This document shows, in pieces, positions 10,765 through 20,682 of a stretch of 64,000 bases of DNA (positions within the stretch are counted from its first letter, which is position 1; the number at the start of each line of letters is the position of its first letter). The translations under genes were made by a program, and so were the position numbers. Under the pieces are notes generated by a model. It ran no database searches, was not told the DNA's origin, and saw nothing but the letters and a program-made list of their open reading frames with translations. Source of the DNA: an uncultured Bacteroidota bacterium (GTDB lineage Bacteria > Bacteroidota > Bacteroidia > Flavobacteriales > Flavobacteriaceae); assembly GCA_902635895.1 (NCBI GenBank), contig CACPPV010000001.1, forward strand, positions 1-64,000. The letters run 5' to 3'.

Positions 10765-11610
10765 TTAAATATTCGTCGGAGGTTTTGACTTTTCAAAAGG
10801 TCTTAAAAGCAATTTTTTAATACTCTCGTTATCTTTTTCGTTAAAGAAAGTATCTACACCATATATAATTTTAGATGGATTTAAACTTCTGAAAGTTCCT
10901 AGTATTCTATCCCAAATTGAAAAAATATTTCCATAATTTGAATCTGTGTAAGGCATAACATAATGATGATGAACCTTATGCATGTTAGGAGTAACTATTA
11001 TGTAACTTAAATACTTATCTAGTAGAGGGTTTATATTAATATTTGCATGATTAAATTGTGACAAGACAACAGAAAGAGATTGATAGAGAAAAACTAAGCC
11101 CATATTAGCTCCTAAAATAGCTACACCAAAAAGAGTAAAAAGGTATCTAATTACACTTTCAAATGGATGGTGTCTATTTGCAGTGGTCGTATCAACTTTA
11201 TGGTCAGAGTGATGAACTAAATGTATTTTCCATAAAAATTTTACCTTATGTTGAACATAATGTGGTAGGTATGCTCCTATAAAATCTAGTAAGAAAAGAC
11301 CTAAAATTAAGTATATTGAAATGGATAAATCTAAATAATTAAGTAATCCAAAATTGTTTAGAACAACATAATCTGAGATGAACAACAATAAAAAAGCCAA
11401 AGAAAAATTAACTAGAATCGTTGTTAAAGTGAAAAAAAAATTCGGAATAGCATGTCTAAGTTTTTTATAATCAAACTTAAAAAGAGGAATTATAGATTCA
11501 ACAGACCAAAAAAATGTAATTCCTCCAACCAAAATTATTGACCTTTGCAGGGATGTAATATTTTCGAAAAAAATAATTAACTCTTGCATATTTATATATT
11601 GATCAATCAA
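10765..11610 (-). CDS. Sterol desaturase/fatty acid hydroxylase family membrane protein
   Basis: Histidine clusters HYVQHK, HLVHHSDH, NRHHPFE, NMHKVHHHY with TM segments. Confidence 0.88.
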   Translation of the reverse strand: MIDQYINMQELIIFFENITSLQRSIILVGGITFFWSVESIIPLFKFDYKKLRHAIPNFFFTLTTILVNFSLAFLLLFISDYVVLNNFGLLNYLDLSISIYLILGLFLLDFIGAYLPHYVQHKVKFLWKIHLVHHSDHKVDTTTANRHHPFESVIRYLFTLFGVAILGANMGLVFLYQSLSVVLSQFNHANININPLLDKYLSYIIVTPNMHKVHHHYVMPYTDSNYGNIFSIWDRILGTFRSLNPSKIIYGVDTFFNEKDNESIKKLLLRPFEKSKPPTNI

Positions 11611-11658
11611 ATTTTGTGCAATTTATATAAAATAGAATTAAATTTGAAAAAAAAGTAA

Positions 11659-12216
11659 ATGGCAAGAACACCCTCTACAATGGTTCCTTTAGGATTTAAG
11701 GCTCCAAAATTTAAATTATATGATGTTATTTCTGAAAAAATTTTAAAATCTGAAGAGTTATTTGGATCTAAGGCTACTCTTTTAATGTTTATTTGCAATC
11801 ACTGTCCTTTCGTAAAATATGTAAACAAACAAATTGTTGAAATTTCAAAATTATATTCAAGTTCTAAAATAAAGTTTATTGCTATTTCAAGTAATGATGT
11901 AATAAGCTATCCTGAGGATTCCCCTGAACTTATGAAAGAAGTAGCAAAAACAGAAGGATACTCATTTCCTTATCTTTATGATGAAACTCAAGAAGTTGCC
12001 AAAAGCTATGACGCAGCATGTACACCTGATTTTTTTGTTTTTGACCACAATCATAAATTAGTATATAGAGGACAACTAGATGATTCCAGACCAGGAAATG
12101 ATATTCCAATAACAGGTAAAGATATTAAGGAAGTTTTTGACTCAATTTTAAATTCCAGAACAATTTCAACACTTCAAAAACCAAGTATTGGATGTAATAT
12201 AAAATGGAAAAATTAA
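11659..12216 (+). CDS. Thioredoxin/AhpC-TSA family protein
   Basis: [44 protein letters not shown]. Confidence 0.88.
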   Translation: MARTPSTMVPLGFKAPKFKLYDVISEKILKSEELFGSKATLLMFICNHCPFVKYVNKQIVEISKLYSSSKIKFIAISSNDVISYPEDSPELMKEVAKTEGYSFPYLYDETQEVAKSYDAACTPDFFVFDHNHKLVYRGQLDDSRPGNDIPITGKDIKEVFDSILNSRTISTLQKPSIGCNIKWKN

Positions 12217-13136
12217 AGTAATTCTACTTCAAAAATCAGTGTTGCATTTGGAGGTATTACACCACCAGCACCAGCTTCACCATATGCTAAACTTGAGGGT
12301 ATGATAAATTTTGCCTTATCTCCTTTACTTAAAAGTAATATTCCTTCATCCCATCCAGAAATAACTTGTCCAATTCCAACTGAAAATTCGATTGGCTGAT
12401 TTCTTTTGTATGAAGAATCAAATACTGTCTGATCAGTTAACATGCCTTTGTAATGAACTTTTACTTTATCTCCTGAGTTAGGTTTATCACCTTCTCCTTT
12501 TTGTAAAATTTTGTATCTAAGTCCTGAGTCAGTAACTTCATATCCTTGTGATAACTTTTCTATTAATTGTTTTTCTTTTTCAATTGCTGCTAAAATTTCT
12601 TTTTCTTTTTTTTCTTTAAATGAATTAAAATTATCGACTGCATTCCATTTTTCAGCTTCTTTTCCAATTCTTTGAATAGAACATGACTCAATGATATCGT
12701 TTTGTTCAATTTCATCAACTATGTTCTGTCCTTCAACAACCTGACCAAAAACAGAGTGTTTGTTATCAAGCCAGGGAGTTGGAACATGAGTTATAAAAAA
12801 TTGACTACCATTTGTTGAAACACCAGAATTTGCCATAGATAGTACACCTGGTTTATCGTGCTTTAGTTCAGGATGAAATTCATCATCAAACTTATAACCT
12901 GGATCTCCAGTACCAGTTCCTAGTGGACAACCCGTTTGAATCATAAAATCAGGAATTACACGGTGAAATTTCAAACCATCATAATATGGTGTTTTATTGC
13001 TTTTATGATTGTTTTTTATATCTCCCTCACTAAGACCTATAAAATTTGCTACGGTTCCTGGAACTTTATCGTGATGTAGAAAAATAATGATATCTCCTTT
13101 AGTGGTTGAAATTTTTGCGTATAAACCTTCCTTCAT
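12213..13136 (-). CDS. Dual-domain peptidyl-prolyl isomerase: N-terminal cyclophilin + C-terminal FKBP
   Basis: Cyclophilin [25 protein letters not shown] and [61 protein letters not shown]...[13 protein letters not shown]. Confidence 0.93.
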   Translation of the reverse strand: MKEGLYAKISTTKGDIIIFLHHDKVPGTVANFIGLSEGDIKNNHKSNKTPYYDGLKFHRVIPDFMIQTGCPLGTGTGDPGYKFDDEFHPELKHDKPGVLSMANSGVSTNGSQFFITHVPTPWLDNKHSVFGQVVEGQNIVDEIEQNDIIESCSIQRIGKEAEKWNAVDNFNSFKEKKEKEILAAIEKEKQLIEKLSQGYEVTDSGLRYKILQKGEGDKPNSGDKVKVHYKGMLTDQTVFDSSYKRNQPIEFSVGIGQVISGWDEGILLLSKGDKAKFIIPSSLAYGEAGAGGVIPPNATLIFEVELL

Positions 13137-13198
13137 TTTTTATATTTTCAATTGAGTGCCGCAAGATAATTGAAAGTTTTTAAATTATTGTAAATAAT

Positions 13199-15388
13199 TT
13201 AATTTGAAATATCACTAATAAACTTTAATCTGTAAATTCTTAGATCTGATTCTTCAAATTCATCACCAAATTCATCAATAGCAATATTAATGTCATCAGA
13301 TTCAGTTTCAATGAAAAAATCATACAAATCATCTTGTTGATCTTCATCAAAATAATCATCTATAACATAATCAATGTTTAATTTAGTTCCGGAGAATACT
13401 ATGGTTTCAAGTTCTTTGATTAGTTCGTCTAGCTCCAAGTTCTTGTTTTCAGCTATATCATCAAGAGGTATTTTTCTGTCAATACTTTGTATTAAAAACA
13501 TTTTCAAAGATGAGTTTAAACCGCTTGTTTTAATTACTAAATCTTCAGGTCGAGTAATGTTATACTCCTCAACATAATCTGAAATAATTTTTATAAACGA
13601 AAGTCCAAACTTTTTAGCTTTACCCTCACCCACACCATTTATATTTTTCAATTCTTCAATTGTTAGTGGATATTTTATTGACATCTCCTCTATTGAAGAT
13701 TCTTGAAAAATTACATAAGGAGGTATGTTTTTAGACTTGGCAAGTTCCTTTCTTTCTGCGATTAAAATTTTAAATAATACTTTATCGTTTGATGATTTAA
13801 TTTTAGAATTAGTTGATAATTCTGTTAAAGCTTCATATTTATGATTTTCAGAAATGTAAAAATCAGTTGGATTATTAAGATATTTTTCTGATATCTTATT
13901 TAATTTAATGACTCCATAAGTTTCAATATTTTTTGAAATCAAACCATGAACTAACATGTGTCTTATTAAAGAATTCCAAAAAATTGAACTATTTTCTTTT
14001 CCACAACCAAAAAGACTGTTTTCTTTTACATCATGAGAGCGGAGTAAATTATTTTCCTTTCCAACCAAATAAGAAATTAAATCCTTTGATCTGTACTGCT
14101 CTTTTGTGTTTTTAATTAAATGTAAAACTTTACAAACATCTTCATTAACCTTTTTTTTTGGCTTAGGATTTTTCATGTTATCATCCATATTAGCTCCCTC
14201 ACCATTAAGTTCATCAAACTCTTCACCAAAGTAATTTAATATGAATTTTCTTCTAGACATTGAAGTTTCAGCATAAGCTGCAATTTCATCAAGCAAAGCA
14301 TAGCTTTGTTCTTGTTCGGCAACTGGTTTACCAGCCATGAACTTTTCAAGTTTTTCAATGTCTTTATGGTTGTAAAATGTCAAGCAATGTCCCTCACCAC
14401 CATCTCTACCAGCTCTTCCAGTTTCTTGGTAATAGCTCTCCAAACTTTTTGGAATATCGTGATGAATAACATATCTAACATCAGGTTTATCAATTCCCAT
14501 CCCAAAAGCAATAGTTGCAACAATTACATCACACTCTTCCATTAAAAACATGTCCTGATTTTTAACTCTAACTTTAGAATCCAGTCCTGCATGATATGGA
14601 AGCGCATTTATATTATTAATTTGTAAAACTTGTGCTAACTCATTGACATTTTTCCTAGACAAACAATATATTATACCCGATTTGCCTTCTCTTTGCTTTA
14701 TGAAAGAGATAATGTCCTTGTTAACATTTTCAGTTTTCTGTCTGACTTCATAAAATAAATTCGGTCTATTGAAAGATGATTTGTAGACTTTAGCATCTTT
14801 AATTCCAAGATTTTTAATTATGTCGTCTTGAACTTTATTAGTTGCTGTTGCTGTTAAAGCAATAATTGGGATATTATCATTAATACGATTTAAAATAGAT
14901 TTTAAGTTTCTGTATTCAGGTCTAAAGTCATGTCCCCACTCTGAAATACAATGCGCTTCATCGACCGCTAAGAACGAAATATTTATTTTGCTCAAGAATT
15001 GAATATATTCTTCTTTTGCCAGTGATTCTGGGGCAACATATAAAAGCTTAGTGATACCATTAGAAACATCACTTTTTACCTTTTCAACTTGAGAATTATT
15101 TAATGATGAATTTAATACATGGGCTACACTATCATTTGAAGATATTCCTCTAATTACGTCAACTTGATTTTTCATTAATGCAATTAATGGAGATACTACC
15201 AGAGCAGTACCACTTGATAACAAAGCTGGTAATTGAAAACAAAGAGATTTACCAGCCCCTGTAGGCATAATAACCATTAAGTTATTTCTTTCAAGAAGTG
15301 AAGTAATTATTAATTTTTGATCACTTTTAAAATCTGAAAATCCGAATAAAGACTTTAATTCTTTATTTAAGTCTATCTTAAGCGACAT
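13199..15388 (-). CDS. recQ: ATP-dependent DNA helicase RecQ
   Basis: MPTGAGKSLCFQLPA, DEAHCISEWGHDFRPEY, QETGRAGRDGG, winged-helix and HRDC regions. Confidence 0.93.
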   Translation of the reverse strand: MSLKIDLNKELKSLFGFSDFKSDQKLIITSLLERNNLMVIMPTGAGKSLCFQLPALLSSGTALVVSPLIALMKNQVDVIRGISSNDSVAHVLNSSLNNSQVEKVKSDVSNGITKLLYVAPESLAKEEYIQFLSKINISFLAVDEAHCISEWGHDFRPEYRNLKSILNRINDNIPIIALTATATNKVQDDIIKNLGIKDAKVYKSSFNRPNLFYEVRQKTENVNKDIISFIKQREGKSGIIYCLSRKNVNELAQVLQINNINALPYHAGLDSKVRVKNQDMFLMEECDVIVATIAFGMGIDKPDVRYVIHHDIPKSLESYYQETGRAGRDGGEGHCLTFYNHKDIEKLEKFMAGKPVAEQEQSYALLDEIAAYAETSMSRRKFILNYFGEEFDELNGEGANMDDNMKNPKPKKKVNEDVCKVLHLIKNTKEQYRSKDLISYLVGKENNLLRSHDVKENSLFGCGKENSSIFWNSLIRHMLVHGLISKNIETYGVIKLNKISEKYLNNPTDFYISENHKYEALTELSTNSKIKSSNDKVLFKILIAERKELAKSKNIPPYVIFQESSIEEMSIKYPLTIEELKNINGVGEGKAKKFGLSFIKIISDYVEEYNITRPEDLVIKTSGLNSSLKMFLIQSIDRKIPLDDIAENKNLELDELIKELETIVFSGTKLNIDYVIDDYFDEDQQDDLYDFFIETESDDINIAIDEFGDEFEESDLRIYRLKFISDISN

Positions 15389-15412
15389 TAAAATACATAA
15401 AGAGGTATTTTG

Positions 15413-15420
15413 TACCTTTG
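15413..15420 (+). promoter_or_regulatory. -7 box TACCTTTG for kdsD-tatC-lptB
   Basis: Exact TAnnTTTG in the recQ/kdsD divergent gap, 43 nt before the start codon. Confidence 0.5.
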
Positions 15421-15463
15421 TTATTTAAATATAACATTTTAAAGAGTATTATAAAAAACTAAT

Positions 15464-16429
15464 TTGAATACAAACAAAAATATAGTTGAAATAGCAAAAG
15501 ACAGTTTTGAAAATCAAGGCAAGTCAATATTGTCTTTAGGTCAATATCTTACAAAAGATTTCGAAGATACTGTCAATACAATTCACTCATCATCTGGAAG
15601 AGTAATAGTTAGTGGTATTGGCAAGAGTGCAATAATTGGGATGAAAATTGTTGCTACATTAAACTCAACTGGAACACCGGCTATTTTTATGCATGCAGCT
15701 GAGGCAATTCATGGTGACCTTGGGGTTGTACAAAATAATGATACAGTTATTTTAATTTCAAAGAGTGGCAATACACCAGAAATAAAGAATCTAGTACCTT
15801 TTTTAAAAGAAAGATCTATATGTCTGGTTTCAATAACTTCAAATTCAAGTTCATTTCTAGCTAAAAATTCAAATTTTTTTCTAAGTTGTTACATTGAAAA
15901 AGAAGCTTGTTTAAATAATTTAGCTCCAACAACAAGTACAACAGCTCAGTTAGTTATTGGAGATGCACTGGCAATATGCCTTTCCAACTTAAATGGCTTT
16001 AGTCCAAACGATTTTGCTAAACATCACCCGGGAGGAATGCTTGGAAAAAAATTATTTTTAAAAGTTTCTGAAATTATAGATAAAAATTTAAAACCTGAAC
16101 TTTCAGAAAATGATGATTTTAAAACAGTTATTGATGTTATATCTAAAAATTTATTGGGTGCTGCAGTAGTGACTTTAAATAAGAAAGCTATTGGTATAAT
16201 AACGGACGGAGATATCAGAAGAGTTTTTTCAAAAAATCATAATATCGAACATTTCAATGCCAAAAATTTAATGTCATTAAATCCTCAAAAAATATCCTCT
16301 GACACTCTTGCCTCAAAAGCATTAGAAATAATGAATGAACATAAAATCACTCAACTAGTTGTTGAAGATGACAATAAGTATATGGGTCTTATACATATGC
16401 ACAATATAATAAATGAAGGACTAGCTTAA
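15464..16429 (+). CDS. kdsD: KpsF/GutQ-type arabinose-5-phosphate isomerase (TTG start)
   Basis: SIS domain SGIGKSAIIGMKIVATLNSTGTPAIFMHAAEAIHGDLG plus two CBS domains. Confidence 0.92.
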   Translation: MNTNKNIVEIAKDSFENQGKSILSLGQYLTKDFEDTVNTIHSSSGRVIVSGIGKSAIIGMKIVATLNSTGTPAIFMHAAEAIHGDLGVVQNNDTVILISKSGNTPEIKNLVPFLKERSICLVSITSNSSSFLAKNSNFFLSCYIEKEACLNNLAPTTSTTAQLVIGDALAICLSNLNGFSPNDFAKHHPGGMLGKKLFLKVSEIIDKNLKPELSENDDFKTVIDVISKNLLGAAVVTLNKKAIGIITDGDIRRVFSKNHNIEHFNAKNLMSLNPQKISSDTLASKALEIMNEHKITQLVVEDDNKYMGLIHMHNIINEGLA

Positions 16430-17247
16430 TGGATAAAAATGTAAAGGAAGAAATGTCTTTTCTTGACCATCTTGAAGATTTGAGATGGCATCTTATAAGA
16501 TCTGTTTTTGCCGTTCTTATTACCGGATCAGTAGCATTCATTGCTAAAGATTTTATTTTTGATCAAGTTTTATTTGGTCCAAAAAAAATTGATTTTTTCA
16601 CTTATGAGGTATTATGTAATATTTCAAATTTCCTTGGATTTGATGATAGCTTTTGCATAAATGAAATGCCATTTAGAATTCAAAGCAGAACTATGTCTGG
16701 TCAATTTTCAGCTCATATATGGATGTCTATAACTGCTGGTTTTATACTTTCTTTTCCCTACGTAATTTATCAATTTTGGAGCTTTATTAGTCCAGGACTT
16801 TATGAAAATGAAAAAAGTAATGCAAAAGGATTTATATCTATATCTTCTTTTCTTTTTTTTCTGGGTGTCCTTTTTGGCTACTATGTTGTGACTCCACTTT
16901 CAATAAATTTTCTAGGTTCATATAGTGTTAGCAATGAAATTTTTAATGATTTCGATTTGGATAGTTATGTAGGCTTGGTAAGAGCCTCTGTAATAGCTTC
17001 TGGTTTAATTTTTGAACTTCCAATTATAGTTTATTTTTTAACTAAAGTTGGACTCATTACACCTGAAATGATGATAAAATATAGGAAATTCGCTCTTATA
17101 ATAGTTTTAACTTTTTCAGCAATCATAACACCACCTGATGTAGCTAGTCAAATAATCGTCGCTATACCAATTGTTGTTCTTTACCAAATAAGTATTTATA
17201 TATCTAAATTTGTTATAAATAAAGAAAATAAAGCCTTGAAAAAATGA
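16429..17247 (+). CDS. tatC: Twin-arginine translocase subunit TatC
   Basis: [54 protein letters not shown]. Confidence 0.95.
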   Translation: MDKNVKEEMSFLDHLEDLRWHLIRSVFAVLITGSVAFIAKDFIFDQVLFGPKKIDFFTYEVLCNISNFLGFDDSFCINEMPFRIQSRTMSGQFSAHIWMSITAGFILSFPYVIYQFWSFISPGLYENEKSNAKGFISISSFLFFLGVLFGYYVVTPLSINFLGSYSVSNEIFNDFDLDSYVGLVRASVIASGLIFELPIIVYFLTKVGLITPEMMIKYRKFALIIVLTFSAIITPPDVASQIIVAIPIVVLYQISIYISKFVINKENKALKK

Positions 17248-17990
17248 AATTAATTGCTGAGGGTATATATAAGTCCTATAAAGGAAGAAGGGTTGTTAAT
17301 GAAATTTCTATTGAAGTTAATAAAGGAGAAATTGTTGGATTACTAGGACCAAATGGTGCTGGAAAAACAACAAGTTTTTATATGATAGTTGGTTTAATAA
17401 AACCAGATGGGGGTAAAATCTCACTAAACAACAACGACATAACAAAATTTCCTATGTATTTAAGAGCTCAAAACGGTATAGGATATCTAGCTCAAGAAGC
17501 TTCTGTTTTTAGAAAACTTTCCATAGAAGATAATATAAAGGCAGTATTAGAACTTACTAATCTTTCAAAAGAAGAACAAAATTTAAAATTAGAATCATTA
17601 TTAGATGAATTTCAACTCCAAAAAATACGTACAAGTAGAGGAGATTTACTTTCTGGTGGAGAAAGAAGGAGGACTGAAATAGCAAGAGCTTTAGCTACTG
17701 ATCCAAAATTTGTATTACTTGACGAACCCTTTGCCGGAGTTGATCCAATAGCCGTTGAGGATATCCAAAAAATAATATTTCATCTTAAAAAAAGAAAAAT
17801 AGGAATACTCATAACGGATCATAATGTTCAAGAAACATTAGCAATAACTGACAGAACCTACTTAATGTTTGAAGGTAATATTTTAAAATCTGGTAAACCT
17901 GAAGATTTAGCTAAAGACGAACTAGTTAGAAAAGTTTATTTAGGACAAAACTTTGAGTTTAGAAAGAAAAAACTAGAATACAAATCTTAA
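17244..17990 (+). CDS. lptB: LPS export ABC transporter ATP-binding protein
   Basis: [56 protein letters not shown]. Confidence 0.95.
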   Translation: MKLIAEGIYKSYKGRRVVNEISIEVNKGEIVGLLGPNGAGKTTSFYMIVGLIKPDGGKISLNNNDITKFPMYLRAQNGIGYLAQEASVFRKLSIEDNIKAVLELTNLSKEEQNLKLESLLDEFQLQKIRTSRGDLLSGGERRRTEIARALATDPKFVLLDEPFAGVDPIAVEDIQKIIFHLKKRKIGILITDHNVQETLAITDRTYLMFEGNILKSGKPEDLAKDELVRKVYLGQNFEFRKKKLEYKS

Positions 17991-18677
17991 AAGATTTAAT
18001 AAAATATACAAAATTATAATTATAGGCATTGAAGCTAATCCAAAAAAAGCCAATAAAATAATTGAGCATATTATCAATATTAACAACAATTTATTTTCTT
18101 TAAAATTCAAGTTAGTCAACTTAAGTGAAATCATTTTATGACTTGATATTAGCATGTAAGATGAAAAACAAACTATAATAAAAAGAAAATAAATATTTTC
18201 AAACAAATCGATTAAATTAAATCGTTCTATAAAAAACGGTAAAAACACTATAAAAACAGCGTTAGCTGGAGTCGGTAGACCTTTGAATTCGTTAGAATAT
18301 TCAGCAATATTGAACTTTGCTAGCCTGTAGGAGGAAGCAATCGCTATTAAAAATGCAAAATAAGGAAGATTACTTATTATAATATTTGAAGAATTCTCAG
18401 TCACATAAGTTGAATTTCCAATAAAATTCATTATGACAACTGAAGATGTTAAACCAAAAGTTACCAAATCAGATAGAGAATCAAGTTGAATCCCCAATGA
18501 GGAGTCAATCTTTAATAGTCTTGCAAAAAATCCATCAAAAAAATCACAAACCAATCCTACAGAAACTAAAATAGCTAAAGTTTCAAAATCTCCAATAATT
18601 CCAAATACAACAGCAACACAACCTACAAAAAGGTTAGTAAGTGTAAAAAAATTTGGTAAAAACTTTAAAAGATTCAC
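17973..18677 (-). CDS. pssA: CDP-diacylglycerol--serine O-phosphatidyltransferase
   Basis: CDP-alcohol transferase motif [33 protein letters not shown]. Confidence 0.9.
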   Translation of the reverse strand: MNLLKFLPNFFTLTNLFVGCVAVVFGIIGDFETLAILVSVGLVCDFFDGFFARLLKIDSSLGIQLDSLSDLVTFGLTSSVVIMNFIGNSTYVTENSSNIIISNLPYFAFLIAIASSYRLAKFNIAEYSNEFKGLPTPANAVFIVFLPFFIERFNLIDLFENIYFLFIIVCFSSYMLISSHKMISLKLTNLNFKENKLLLILIICSIILLAFFGLASMPIIIILYILLNLLRFVF

Positions 18678-18738
18678 TATGCTAAATTAGTCATTTTTAA
18701 ACAACAGGTTTTGTGTTAAATAGAATTTAGTTTATACC

Positions 18739-20313
18739 TTGCAAAATAAAACATTGAAAAAGAAATATTTTATTTTAAGTATTCTTTCTGGTCTTCTGTT
18801 TGGCCTTTCTTGGCCTACCTATGGATTTATTTTTTTAATTTTTATTTCTCTAGTCCCTTTACTTATTATTGAAGATGATCTGAGAAACAAATCTACTTTC
18901 AAAATTTTCAGCTACAGTTTCATTTCATTTTTTATGTGGAACTCAATAACGAGTTTTTGGCTACTAAATTCTACTGTTTTTGGTGGAATTTTTGCTATAG
19001 TTTTGTATTCTACATTAATGTCAATAGTGATTTTACTGTTTAGTAAAATCTCAAAAAAATTAAACTCAAAACTAGGATTCATCTTCCTTGTTACATCATG
19101 GATAGTTTTTGAAAAATTTAATCTAAGTTGGGAATTTTCTTGGCCATCTTTATTAATTGGTAATTCATTTTCTGATTCACATAAATTAATTCAATGGTAT
19201 GAATATACAGGAGTTTTGGGGGGAACATTATGGGTTCTAGTTGTAAATATTCTTTTCTTCAGAGCTTACAAAGCTTTTAAAAGAACCAACCAATACAACA
19301 TAAAATCAATTTCTTTAGGATTAATAACTATTGCAATCCCAATAATTATTTCTTTGTTCATTTATAAAAATTATGAAGGAACAGAAAATCAAGTTAATAT
19401 TTCTATTATTCAACCGAACATTGATCCTTACACCGAAAAATATGGAAGAACTAATCTTGAAATCTTGGATGAGTTTACTAATACAATAGAAAATAACAAT
19501 ATTGATAATTCTTTAATTATAACTCCTGAAACTTATTTTTCAGAAAGTCCAGGATATGAGTTAGATTCGTTTTTTGATACGTTGTTTTATCAAAAATTAG
19601 ATTCATTTTTAGATGATAGAAATTCCCAAATTATAAGTGGGATTCAATTTTACAAAATTTATAATTCACTTAAAACTAAAACCTCAACCTCCAATTTTAT
19701 TAGAAATAACACTTGGGTTGACGTATATAACAGTAGTTTTATTAATTCTGAAAAAAAACAAGTTTATCATAAATCAAAGTTGGTCGTTGGCGTTGAAAAC
19801 CTTCCTTATAAAAAAATTCTTGAGCCTATTTTAGGAAATATTCTTCTTGATTTTGGAGGAACCGTAATGACTAGAGCTACTCAACCCTACAGAACAGTTT
19901 ACGAATCAGAAAGTAATAATTACGTAGCACCAATAATATGTTATGAACTAATGTATGGTGAATTTGTTGGTGAATATGTTAGGAACGGCGCTGAGGCATT
20001 AGCAATATTAACTAATGAAGGTTGGTGGGGAGATTCTCAAGGCCATAAACAACTTCTTAGTTATTCAAAATTACGTTCTATTGAGTTTAGAAAAAGTATT
20101 ATTAGAAGTGCTAATACTGGAGTTTCTGCAATTATTAGCCAAAGAGGAGATATAGTTACATCAATTCCTTACAACAAAAAAGGAATTATTAATGATACAA
20201 TTAATTTATCAAAAAAAATTACGTTTTACGCTAAGTATGGAGATTATATTTTTAGGATTTCCCTTTTCTTTTTTCTCATAATTTCGCTGTTTTTTTTCGC
20301 AAAAAAGAAATAA
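18739..20313 (+). CDS. lnt: Apolipoprotein N-acyltransferase (start uncertain: TTG 18739 or TTG 18754)
   Basis: Multi-TM N-terminus, nitrilase domain IITPETYFSE, HKSKLVVGVENLP, ICYELMYGEFV, LTNEGWWGDSQGHKQLLSYSKLRSIEFRKSIIRSANTG. Confidence 0.9.
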   Translation: MQNKTLKKKYFILSILSGLLFGLSWPTYGFIFLIFISLVPLLIIEDDLRNKSTFKIFSYSFISFFMWNSITSFWLLNSTVFGGIFAIVLYSTLMSIVILLFSKISKKLNSKLGFIFLVTSWIVFEKFNLSWEFSWPSLLIGNSFSDSHKLIQWYEYTGVLGGTLWVLVVNILFFRAYKAFKRTNQYNIKSISLGLITIAIPIIISLFIYKNYEGTENQVNISIIQPNIDPYTEKYGRTNLEILDEFTNTIENNNIDNSLIITPETYFSESPGYELDSFFDTLFYQKLDSFLDDRNSQIISGIQFYKIYNSLKTKTSTSNFIRNNTWVDVYNSSFINSEKKQVYHKSKLVVGVENLPYKKILEPILGNILLDFGGTVMTRATQPYRTVYESESNNYVAPIICYELMYGEFVGEYVRNGAEALAILTNEGWWGDSQGHKQLLSYSKLRSIEFRKSIIRSANTGVSAIISQRGDIVTSIPYNKKGIINDTINLSKKITFYAKYGDYIFRISLFFFLIISLFFFAKKK

Positions 20314-20336
20314 ATATCAAATAATTTAATTAATTA

Positions 20337-20366
20337 TTGTCAGAGTCAGATAAAAAATTATTTTTG
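20337..20366 (+). promoter_or_regulatory. Bacteroidota-type promoter: TTG (20337-20339) - 19 bp - TATTTTTG (20359-20366)
   Basis: -33 TTG and -7 TAnnTTTG with 19-bp spacing, directly upstream of the DUF2795 gene. Confidence 0.6.
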
Positions 20367-20387
20367 CAAATATTTAATTGAAGAATT

Positions 20388-20612
20388 ATGTATTGGACAC
20401 TAGAATTAGCAACCTATTTAACTGATGCACCATGGCCTGCTAATAAAGATGAATTGATAGATTATTGTATAAGAACAGGTGCTCCACTTGAAGTTATTGA
20501 AAACTTACAAGAAATTGAAGAGGAAGAAGAAGAAACCTACGAATCAATTTTGGAGATTTGGCCAGATTATCCTACAGAAGAAGATTATCTTTGGAACGAA
20601 GACGAATATTAA
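20388..20612 (+). CDS. DUF2795-like small acidic protein (74 aa)
   Basis: WTLELATYLTDAPWPANKDELIDYCIRTGAPLEVIENLQEIEEEEE. Confidence 0.85.
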   Translation: MYWTLELATYLTDAPWPANKDELIDYCIRTGAPLEVIENLQEIEEEEEETYESILEIWPDYPTEEDYLWNEDEY

Positions 20613-20628
20613 CTTCAAAAACTTTCAT

Positions 20629-20655
20629 AAAGTCTCATTTGAGGCTTTTTTTTTG
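20629..20655 (+). terminator. Rho-independent terminator
   Basis: AAAGTCTC-ATTT-GAGGCTTT (one G-T wobble) followed by a T run. Confidence 0.75.
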
Positions 20656-20682
20656 CTTAAATTTGATAATATTATTTAAGTA

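Noticed and set aside
20479-20679. 66-aa ORF overlapping the DUF2795 gene and its terminator
   Set aside because: Reads through a terminator hairpin; the DUF2795 frame has the family signature and promoter.
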